From the NCBI GenBank assembly GCA_934217675.1, contig CAKQCV010000116.1:1-5686 (forward strand): a DNA stretch of 5,686 nt. The letters run 5' to 3'. Every line of letters starts with the position of its first letter. Position 1 is the stretch's first letter. A program made the translations under genes and the position numbers. The notes beneath the pieces are model-generated. The model saw only the letters and a program-made list of their open reading frames with translations. It was not told the origin of the DNA and did no database searches. Source of the DNA: an uncultured Prevotella sp. Its GTDB lineage: Bacteria; Bacteroidota; Bacteroidia; Bacteroidales; Bacteroidaceae. Positions 1 through 5,686 of the stretch are shown here, one piece after another.

Positions 1-80
1 GTAATGCGTATTAACTCCGTATTATATGCGTATTGATTTTGTAATGCGTGTTATCTCCGTATAAACGCCGTATTAGGTGT
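1..80. repeat. 40-bp tandem repeat with 11-bp-phased CGTATTA heptamers
   Basis: Bases 1-40 and 41-80 are diverged copies of the same unit, both opening with GTAATGCGT and sharing CTCCGTAT at the same offset. Within each unit, three CGTATTA-like heptamers begin 11 bases apart: 7 (CGTATTA), 18 (CGTATTA), 29 (CGTATTG), then 47 (CGTGTTA), 58 (CGTATAA), 69 (CGTATTA). Spacing near one helical turn puts the sites on one face of DNA, as in iterons or cooperative operator sites. The array touches the window edge and may continue. No gene is visible here. Function is unassigned. Confidence 0.7.
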
Positions 81-84
81 TTTC

Positions 85-100
85 TGGCTTTATGGCTTTA
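85..100. repeat. Tandem 8-mer TGGCTTTA x2
   Basis: TGGCTTTA occurs twice without a gap (85-92 and 93-100), between the heptamer array and the inverted repeat. It is short and of unknown meaning; on the minus strand it reads TAAAGCCATAAAGCCA directly after the hairpin. Confidence 0.4.
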
Positions 101-101
101 T

Positions 102-135
102 AGATAAGAGAGCGGCAAATGCCGCTCTCTTATCT
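102..135 (-). terminator. Perfect 16-bp inverted repeat, possible terminator
   Basis: Arms 102-117 and 120-135 are exact reverse complements around a 2-base centre (in RNA the innermost pair would open to a 4-base loop). The stem has a GC-rich core (GAGAGCGGCA) and an AT-rich base. It lies 86 bases after the NTPase stop. Neither strand has a clear T run directly after the stem (minus strand continues ATAAAGCC), although the descending arm is pyrimidine-rich, so it may be a weak or bidirectional terminator or an mRNA 3'-stabilising hairpin rather than a classical intrinsic terminator. Confidence 0.5.
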
Positions 136-141
136 TCTCAT

Positions 142-231
142 TTACCTATAATAGATTCGTTTTGTTCGGATCACTTCAAGTCTATCGACTGGCAAGACCT
201 TGGTTTCTTCCGTGAAAGGAATTAACTCGCC
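142..231 (-). pseudogene. Possible orphan C-terminal coding remnant in a shifted frame
   Basis: After an in-frame TAA (234-232), 29 sense codons run to a TAA at 144-142, overlapping the last codons of the NTPase one base out of register. The translation (GELIPFTEETKVLPVDRLEV, then IRTKRIYYR) has the charged and hydrophobic alternation of real protein, while the other two minus frames here look random. There is no usable start codon. It ends 6 bases before the inverted repeat at 135-102, as the last gene of an operon would. It may be the surviving 3' end of a gene disrupted by the NTPase insertion, or the original end of the NTPase after an indel. A chance open stretch of this length is also quite possible. 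Confidence 0.25.
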
Positions 232-3200
232 TTACCAAATCCGTTCTTAGTCCGTGCCCGTGTATACCTACCTTTCAGGTATCCATCCAGCAATTTCTCA
301 TGTGTATGCTCATAAAGTCCATCGGAACGCAGCAATTCGACGTTCCCTTCGACTCCATCTACGAATGCAGTCGCAGCCGACTTATCTTCAAAGCCTTTGA
401 TTGCCGTCAGATATGTTAACGCACTCTCTACATCAAGGCCCAACACAAACTCTATACAATCTTTGCTCTGTAGCACGCCTGCGAAAAATCTCAGCTTTTC
501 AGGACAAGTCCCTTCATACGCTTTTTCCGACATCAGCTTCTTGATGAAGTTCTCATTTTTCGCCATGTAATCTGTCGTGTCCAAATAATCCTCCTTCTGA
601 AACATCGCAAGATAAATCGGCCATAAGATTTTCCCATGTTCACCATCCTCTGGCTCAAACCTCCTCAGCGCACGGGTTTTGCAAGATACATACCGCTCAT
701 ACTGTTTGAGATCGAAATATCTCTTGTAAACCTGCTCTGGCACAGTATAAACGGTATCGAAAGAGCATAGCAACTGTACAGTAGTTTTTGTTATTGTTTT
801 GCTCAAATCACTACTATTAACGGCATCAACATATGCCTGCTGCAAGTCTTCGTCCTCTTTCAATTCACCATTCTTTAGCATCTGCCCTTCCCATTCAGAA
901 TCCATAATCCGCGTTGCCGTCATGAATCGAATTTTTTCAGTGGTAGCATTAAGATTTAATATCGCTTCAAAAGCACCTTTAACGCTGTTTTTTCTCTGCG
1001 CAGACATATATCTATAGCGCACCATGTCAAAATCCAATGAATAGAAAAGCTTACTTGCTACCTCAGGAGCAAGCTTTGCAATAAATAGCAATATTTTGTG
1101 CGACTCGGTGGTTCCTTGTTTTCTCCTGTTAAAACACCTTGACAGCATTTCGACTTCGTTCTCTGTAACCAAGGAAGGGGGGATCATGCTAATCACATCC
1201 TCAATAGGTGCATAGAACAATCGCTGCAGTTCAGTTTCTGTCATAACAGGACACTCTTCGCCAAACAGAAACTTATACCGCCTCCAGGTCTCCGGTTTCT
1301 CCTTCAAAACAAGCTCACGGATGGCCATAAGATAATCATTATTTTCTATCAACCAAGCCTGCTCTTCCTGTAATGCAGTCACAACACTATTGCAGTCAAA
1401 CGGGATAGGATCCTCACGAGATAGCATTTGCAAAACAACATCTACCCAATGCCCATATATCTCCATCTCCTTTGTTACTGCAGGCGTATATCCTTCAAAT
1501 CTGCCAAGCGTCGAAATATAATCCGTTGTCTGTTCAGATAATCCCTCCTCGCTTTCCTCTGCTACCATATTAACAAGCTGCTGGTACTTCCCAAAGAGGG
1601 ACTCGCATATATCCCCCTTACCATTGCTTATTGCAGTAAACACCAAGCTCTCAAAATCAGGGGTGATCCTCATTATTTTTTTCTGATAGAACAGCATGTC
1701 TACCAAGACCGAGGCATCCTGCAGCATTTCCCATGCTGCTGTCAAGAATTTCCGCATGTCGGCCTGTATTGCATCTACACTTGCTTCTCGCACAAAGCGC
1801 ACGGTCATATAATAAGCCATATCAGTGTTGAAATCCTTGCTGGCGGTATTGACTATCTTCAGTGCATCAAATGTGGTAACATTATCCAGTTCTTCTTTTG
1901 AAGCCATCTTATGCACGCCAAAAAACAATGGGCGATATCGCTGTATTTCACCCGAGAACTCCCTGCATAATTCCTTCCTCAACTGAAGCAGGGCCGTTTC
2001 TGAAAATTTTTCCTCCCACACTCTGACAAAATCAGTTGCATGCACTGCAGTGTAAAATTTCCTGTCAGAGTCAAAACGGAGAATCTTTTTAATTTGCATA
2101 ATTGTTTTTTCAGTTGCATCAGATGAATAGTCGAGTTCACTCACCCACTTAACGACTTCCGAAAAAGCATGTTTTAACGCTTCTATGTAGAGTTGCTCAA
2201 ACGAAAAAACTACATCTGGCAACGGCAGTTCCAATCGCTTGCGCTCCTCAAAAGTGCTCTCAATAATCTTGGAGTCGCCCTCTATAACTTTGTCAATTGA
2301 TTCCTCCAATCCTGCTATTTCTTCACCGTATAGTATCGCTCGTTGAACTGTACGCTCGTCCACATTGAGAACTTTGCTATTTTGGGGATAGTTGTAAAAA
2401 TACATCCGATAATTATTGTCAATCTTTTTAGATTTTACCAGCTGTTGTATTTCACTCCTGTAACCTTCGCTGATACCCGGCAAAATTTTGGCTATTTCCT
2501 CATCTTTAAATCCATTCTTTAGATAGAGATTTACAAGTTTTTGAAAAGCCTTCCCGTCTGTTGCATAAAAATCCTCTTCAAATTCCGTGGTTATATAAGC
2601 AACTATGGCGCACTTTTCAAACTCTATATCCCCACCAGCATTTCCGCTGAACCTTTCATGTAAAGATTCAAAAAGCGAAAAAGCTATATTGAGTCTATCT
2701 TTTATCTCTCGAAGCCCCAATCTTGTTCCGCGAATAATCCACTGAATGCCTGGGATATTCAGTACCTCTCCTTCCCATTCAATACCAACTTTCTTGATAT
2801 CGGCTTCTTTTTGCTTAAGAAGTTCATTTAGAATGGTTTTATAGTCATCAATATTTATAGTTTGCAAATTGAGCACATAGTCAAACAGTTTTTCGTAAAG
2901 ATGCCCATATTCTTCTCCCGCATTTTCTTTTGAACAGAGAAGGGTTTCTGGTTTTACATTGATGAGAAAAGTAACTTTGTTCCGGTATCTGCATTGCTGC
3001 CCAGCCACACTGTCGGGGACATAGTACTTTCGTAGTTCCTTCAGAAAATTAACAACGGCGTCGTTATCATCTGTTCTGTCCAAATCCTCAATCACTACAA
3101 TATAGTGTCGACTTCTCCTTTTTAATATAGGCACTTTTTGCAAAACCGCTTTGCCGCTTTTGTAACGAAGGACATCCGAGCGATAGAATTGCATGATCTC

Positions 3201-3878
3201 ATTGGCATCGATCTTACGATCCCCTTCCGACTTATTTGAGGAAAATACGATTTCTGCTCGTGTAATTACAATTGCTACGAGTATTGCTGCTATCAGTAGC
3301 ATACACCACTCAATGATAGCTGCCGCTTCTCCGAAAAATGGAATGGAGACCTCAAGCTTCTTTGGAAAGATGTACCCCAAGGAAAAAAGCACGAGCGCCA
3401 TTAAGATGCTTATCCAGTAGGGAAGTTTATCCGTCTGAACTTTCAACAATCCGAAGTTTTGGCTCAGACGCCGACTCACATAATTACCTTTTCTCCAGTT
3501 GATTTGGCTAATAAGCTGGTAAACAAGTCCTTTGTGAAGTTCGGTCGTATCACCACTATGTATGTGCGTCTTCTGGCCTTCTTCCCTGTCTGCCTTCCCG
3601 TTGCCCCCTGTTGGAAAGAGGTTAGACCACATAGATATCTTGATAACGCGCTTATGTTGGTTTTCTCTGTATTTTTCCTGTAAAAGTTCAACAATGCTGG
3701 TTTTGCCTGCGCCAAAAGGCGATGTCAGCGCAATCATTTGTCCCCCGGCTGTAATAGCTGCATCCAATTTTTCCACATAGGTCGAGAACCCGATTACATC
3801 CTCATCTGCAGATGTAATCGGCGTGTTCATAAATACCAGCGAATCGAGAGTACTTTCTGCTTCTTTCTTTTTGCACAT
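222..3878 (-). CDS. Membrane-anchored KAP/YobI-family P-loop NTPase, 1218 aa
   Basis: A large NTPase, numbered here from M at 3878. Walker A is SPFGAGKT (53-60). A conserved-looking helix LHKGLVYQLISQI and a YVSRRLSQNFG stretch follow. Two membrane helices sit at about 152-171 and 184-206, joined by a 12-residue loop, so the ATPase core is interrupted by a membrane hairpin. Walker B is YIVVIEDLDR (259-268). Then come a sensor-like strand VTFLINVKPE (302-311), YEKLFDY (328-334) and an arginine-rich LGLREIKDRLN (387-397). A membrane hairpin between Walker A and B, EDLDR, and YEKLF are hallmarks of KAP NTPases; total length and the pre-hairpin motifs fit the B. subtilis YobI family best. Residues from about 400 to 1218 are mainly helical and I recognise no nuclease or other effector motif. 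The frame is open upstream to an ATG at 4037 (53 more residues), rejected because that region carries the promoter, the small ORF and no good ribosome site. GC is much lower than in virB4 (one sampled row 32%), suggesting separate origin. Biochemical role is unknown; defence or exclusion is inference. Confidence 0.88.
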   Translation of the reverse strand: MCKKKEAESTLDSLVFMNTPITSADEDVIGFSTYVEKLDAAITAGGQMIALTSPFGAGKTSIVELLQEKYRENQHKRVIKISMWSNLFPTGGNGKADREEGQKTHIHSGDTTELHKGLVYQLISQINWRKGNYVSRRLSQNFGLLKVQTDKLPYWISILMALVLFSLGYIFPKKLEVSIPFFGEAAAIIEWCMLLIAAILVAIVITRAEIVFSSNKSEGDRKIDANEIMQFYRSDVLRYKSGKAVLQKVPILKRRSRHYIVVIEDLDRTDDNDAVVNFLKELRKYYVPDSVAGQQCRYRNKVTFLINVKPETLLCSKENAGEEYGHLYEKLFDYVLNLQTINIDDYKTILNELLKQKEADIKKVGIEWEGEVLNIPGIQWIIRGTRLGLREIKDRLNIAFSLFESLHERFSGNAGGDIEFEKCAIVAYITTEFEEDFYATDGKAFQKLVNLYLKNGFKDEEIAKILPGISEGYRSEIQQLVKSKKIDNNYRMYFYNYPQNSKVLNVDERTVQRAILYGEEIAGLEESIDKVIEGDSKIIESTFEERKRLELPLPDVVFSFEQLYIEALKHAFSEVVKWVSELDYSSDATEKTIMQIKKILRFDSDRKFYTAVHATDFVRVWEEKFSETALLQLRKELCREFSGEIQRYRPLFFGVHKMASKEELDNVTTFDALKIVNTASKDFNTDMAYYMTVRFVREASVDAIQADMRKFLTAAWEMLQDASVLVDMLFYQKKIMRITPDFESLVFTAISNGKGDICESLFGKYQQLVNMVAEESEEGLSEQTTDYISTLGRFEGYTPAVTKEMEIYGHWVDVVLQMLSREDPIPFDCNSVVTALQEEQAWLIENNDYLMAIRELVLKEKPETWRRYKFLFGEECPVMTETELQRLFYAPIEDVISMIPPSLVTENEVEMLSRCFNRRKQGTTESHKILLFIAKLAPEVASKLFYSLDFDMVRYRYMSAQRKNSVKGAFEAILNLNATTEKIRFMTATRIMDSEWEGQMLKNGELKEDEDLQQAYVDAVNSSDLSKTITKTTVQLLCSFDTVYTVPEQVYKRYFDLKQYERYVSCKTRALRRFEPEDGEHGKILWPIYLAMFQKEDYLDTTDYMAKNENFIKKLMSEKAYEGTCPEKLRFFAGVLQSKDCIEFVLGLDVESALTYLTAIKGFEDKSAATAFVDGVEGNVELLRSDGLYEHTHEKLLDGYLKGRYTRARTKNGFGKAS

Positions 3879-3884
3879 ATACTG

Positions 3885-3890
3885 CCCTTT
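3885..3890 (-). promoter_or_regulatory. Shine-Dalgarno site that decides the NTPase start
   Basis: AAAGGG (within GGGAAAGGG, 3893-3885) lies 6 bases before the ATG at 3878, the preferred spacing. The alternative ATG at 4037 has only an AGGA one base upstream, too close to work normally. This is the main reason to place the NTPase start at 3878 rather than 4037. Confidence 0.6.
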
Positions 3891-3918
3891 CCCGAAAAAA
3901 CCTATATACTTCTCTTTT

Positions 3919-4089
3919 TTAGTATATCTGGTTCTGCTCAGGATTGCAATTATTTCCGTAACAACTATCGTCAAAATCTGCAGAGTTTCCATTTGAAAGT
4001 GCATATTTAAGAACACGTGACATATCAAATTCAACATTTCCTATGGGGATATTATCTCTTCCAGGCAAGGTCTCGCTTTTTTCATGCAT
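3919..4089 (-). CDS. Small hypothetical protein, 56 aa, overlapping the virB4 stop
   Basis: An ATG at 4089 opens a 56-codon frame ending with TAA at 3919. It overlaps the last 8 bases of virB4 (ATGCATGA holds both the start and the upstream stop), an arrangement typical of translational coupling; no separate strong Shine-Dalgarno precedes it. The product begins MHEKSETLPGRDNIPIG, continues with NVEFDMSRVLKYAL (a plausible helix) and ends in an Asn/Asp-rich tail with two cysteines (C45, C50, in DDSCYGNNCN). It is acidic and soluble, with no signal peptide or membrane segment. The competing frame over the same bases, an in-frame extension of the NTPase, gives an odd hydrophobic sequence, which favours this frame. 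I do not recognise a family. It could be a small partner of the NTPase, an ICE accessory protein, or the truncated start of a longer gene cut off when the NTPase arrived. Confidence 0.55.
   Translation of the reverse strand: MHEKSETLPGRDNIPIGNVEFDMSRVLKYALSNGNSADFDDSCYGNNCNPEQNQIY
3921..3949 (-). promoter_or_regulatory. Sigma-70-type promoter for the NTPase gene
   Basis: Reading the minus strand, TTGCAA (3949-3944, 4 of 6 to TTGACA) is followed after exactly 17 bases by TATACT (3926-3921, 5 of 6 to TATAAT). The -10 overlaps the end of the small ORF, and transcription would start around 3914, giving a leader of roughly 35-40 bases before the ATG at 3878. It implies that the NTPase can be made independently of read-through from virB4. 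This is motif evidence only. Confidence 0.5.
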
Positions 4090-5686
4090 CTTTCATGCGG
4101 CGCAGCAGGTCAAGCAGCTCGCGTCGGTCTGTGGTAATAAGGTCGCGTTCCAGTGGGCTGGCCTTGATTTCCACCGTGATATTGTTGTTATTGCTGCTGA
4201 TTAGGCCATTGCCCCGCTCAAAGTGGGTGATCTCCATGACCTCCGCTTCGGAGAGGTGCAATACCTGCTGAACGCGCTGGGCTTCCTCGTCCTCCAGATT
4301 CAAGATGACTTTCGTGCGGCAGTTGTTGATGATGCCCTTGCCGTACTTGCCGTTGTCCAGGGAGAAGAAGTCGTTCAGATCCTGCGTCGCGCAAATGCCG
4401 CTGCCGGAATAGGCGCGGATGGTCTTGAAGATCTCCAGCACCATTTCAGCCGCCAGACGGTTACCGATGCCGAAGGTGCCGGAGCCGCCGCCGATGAGCT
4501 GCCAGCATTCGTCGATGAAGATGGCCTTTTCCTCCGTGCGGTTGGCTTTGGCTTTATCCCACACGAAATCCAGAGCTACGAACATCCCGATAGGCAGCAG
4601 ATCGCCGCTGAGTTCCGAGATGTCCAGCACCGTGAACTTGTTGTCCAGATTCACATTGGTCTGCTGGTTGAAGGTGCTGGCCGAGCCGTGTACAAAGCGG
4701 TTGATGATGTTGGAAAGGCGTTTGGTATCGCTCTCTTCTTTCAGAACATCGTAGAGGTCGCCCAGCACAGGCATCTGGCGGTAAACGTTGGGGTTATCCG
4801 GATCACTGAGAGAGGCGTTATCATGGGTGATACCTTTCCGTGCGTAGGTACGAATCAGGGCATCGTCCAAAAGCTGTTTTTCCTCATAGGACATATCGGG
4901 GATCAGCAGGGCAAAGAAGATATGAAGCCGCTGAATTTTTGCTGCCAGCTCAGAGCGTTCGATACCGGGGCCATCCAGCGTTTCCTCCACGGACTTGTCT
5001 ATCTTGCGTATCTCCAGCACGTTGATGCAGCTTTTGGAGGCGGGGGAGATACTGATAAACTCGCCGCCCGTGTTGACGCAGGCACGGTGGAACTCATGAC
5101 CCTTCAGGGGTGCCAGCATGAAAACCTGTATGCCCTTGCGCCGCATACGGAGCGCCATCAGCAGGATCAGGAAGGTCTTGCCCGCGCCGCTGGTGCCGCA
5201 TACGGCAATGTTGGCGTTCTTATAGACCTTGGAATCAAAGATGTCGATAATGACCGGAGAGTTGTTGTACTTGTTCAGGCCGAACAGGATGCCGTTTTCA
5301 TCACTCAGTTCATAGGACGTGAAGGGGTAGCAGCTTGCCACGCCGGTGGTCAGCGCATTGCGCTTGGAGCGTTCAAAGAGGTGCTTCTCCATGCTGACCA
5401 GCGGCAGCGACGATAGAAACGCCTGCTCCTCATGAAAGGCGCAGCTGCACACGTCCATATCACGGGACACGAGCAGTTTTTTCAGTTCATTGACCTTCCA
5501 TTCTAGTTCATCCACTGTGGGAGCTGTCACTGCGATCAGCAGGTTCAGGTAATAAAAGTCCTCGTTGTTGCCCAGCCCTTCCTTCAGGAAGTAGCCGCTT
5601 CGGATAGCACCATCCAGATCATCAAAGTCCGTGTTGGTATCGCTGGCGTCCTTGATCTTACTGCGGTTGATACGAAGCTGCTGTCC
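4082..5686 (-). CDS. virB4: VirB4-like conjugal transfer ATPase (CD1110/Tn1549 type), 5' end outside window
   Basis: This is the C-terminal 534 residues of a VirB4/TraE-type ATPase, the hexameric cytoplasmic motor that energises a conjugative type IV secretion channel. The frame is open to the window edge. A GTG at 5530 could be taken as a start, but the 52 codons before it read as good protein (for example GLGNNEDFYYLNLLIAVTAP runs through it), so the gene continues beyond 5686. Counting from the first in-window codon, Walker A is GTSGAGKT (164-171, bases 5197-5174), Walker B is AIFIDE (388-393), a Gln-containing motif ATQD is at 433-436, and a likely arginine finger is R457 in NNCRTK. All are in the expected VirB4 order. 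The family is usually near 800 residues, so roughly the N-terminal third is missing. The C-terminus (LLRRMKDA, TGA) looks natural. GC is high: two sampled 60-base rows give 58% and 63%. VirB4 assignment is firm; the exact CD1110 subfamily is from memory of the family. Confidence 0.93.
   Translation of the reverse strand, partial: GQQLRINRSKIKDASDTNTDFDDLDGAIRSGYFLKEGLGNNEDFYYLNLLIAVTAPTVDELEWKVNELKKLLVSRDMDVCSCAFHEEQAFLSSLPLVSMEKHLFERSKRNALTTGVASCYPFTSYELSDENGILFGLNKYNNSPVIIDIFDSKVYKNANIAVCGTSGAGKTFLILLMALRMRRKGIQVFMLAPLKGHEFHRACVNTGGEFISISPASKSCINVLEIRKIDKSVEETLDGPGIERSELAAKIQRLHIFFALLIPDMSYEEKQLLDDALIRTYARKGITHDNASLSDPDNPNVYRQMPVLGDLYDVLKEESDTKRLSNIINRFVHGSASTFNQQTNVNLDNKFTVLDISELSGDLLPIGMFVALDFVWDKAKANRTEEKAIFIDECWQLIGGGSGTFGIGNRLAAEMVLEIFKTIRAYSGSGICATQDLNDFFSLDNGKYGKGIINNCRTKVILNLEDEEAQRVQQVLHLSEAEVMEITHFERGNGLISSNNNNITVEIKASPLERDLITTDRRELLDLLRRMKDA

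Noticed and set aside
20..40. TATAAT on the minus strand in the heptamer array as a promoter for a downstream gene
   Set aside because: TATAAT is present, but the bases 16-19 upstream show no -35-like hexamer, and it falls within the repeat pattern, so it is likely a by-product of the repeat sequence.
1..80. CRISPR array
   Set aside because: The repeated units are diverged and adjacent, with 4-base gaps between heptamers and no unique spacers of about 30 bases; no cas gene is present.
3476..3715. A 79-codon minus-strand frame beginning MAQAKPALL inside the NTPase gene
   Set aside because: It lies fully within the NTPase coding region just after Walker A in another frame; the NTPase reading carries the conserved motifs there.
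180..4080. Direct repeats flanking the NTPase cargo as attachment sites
   Set aside because: The only shared string I found near both junctions is a 6-base GGCAAG (around 191-196 and 4064-4069), which is too short to distinguish from chance.
3459..4271. Several plus-strand and alternate-frame open stretches of 70-90 codons across the NTPase 5' region and the virB4 3' end
   Set aside because: They overlap well-supported minus-strand genes, lack ribosome sites and give translations without protein character (runs of Ser, Cys and Phe).
4223..5416. Long open frame on the plus strand (397 codons) opposite virB4
   Set aside because: It is exactly antisense to the VirB4 catalytic domain with its Walker motifs. 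The translation is rich in Ala, Val, Asp, His and Gln with no recognisable domain, as expected from antisense reading of GC-rich coding DNA.

Overview
The window looks like part of an integrative and conjugative element (ICE) or related mobile element from a Firmicutes (Clostridia-type, probably gut) genome. The main evidence is the 3' part of a VirB4-type conjugation ATPase that resembles the Tn1549/CD1110 group of clostridial elements. No taxonomic marker gene is present, so the host assignment is inference from that family. Every gene I can support lies on the minus strand, so transcription runs from high to low coordinates.

Layout in the direction of transcription. (1) 5686-4082 holds a GC-rich virB4-like gene whose 5' end lies outside the window. 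(2) 4089-3919 is a 56-codon open frame whose ATG overlaps the virB4 stop region by 8 bases. Its hydrophilic translation looks more protein-like than the competing frame. (3) A sigma-70-like promoter (3949-3921) and a well-spaced Shine-Dalgarno sequence (3890-3885) precede the ATG at 3878. (4) 3878-222 encodes a 1218-residue P-loop NTPase of the KAP/YobI type, with a transmembrane hairpin inserted between Walker A and Walker B and about 800 further residues of unrecognised, mostly helical sequence. (5) 231-142 is a short start-less open stretch in another frame whose translation looks coding, ending just before a perfect 16-bp inverted repeat (135-102). (6) 1-76 is a 40-bp tandem duplication carrying six CGTATTA-like heptamers, spaced 11 bp apart within each triplet.

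Interpretation. VirB4 would power assembly and substrate handling of a type IV secretion (conjugation) apparatus at the membrane. Directly behind it, base composition falls sharply, and the small ORF plus the large membrane NTPase look like acquired cargo placed in the transfer operon. Its own promoter suggests the NTPase can be expressed when the transfer operon is silent. By analogy with other large membrane-anchored P-loop NTPases on mobile elements, a role in anti-phage defence, element competition or exclusion is possible, but nothing in the sequence proves it. The segment 1-221 has no complete gene; it holds the repeat array, the inverted repeat and the possible broken coding tail.
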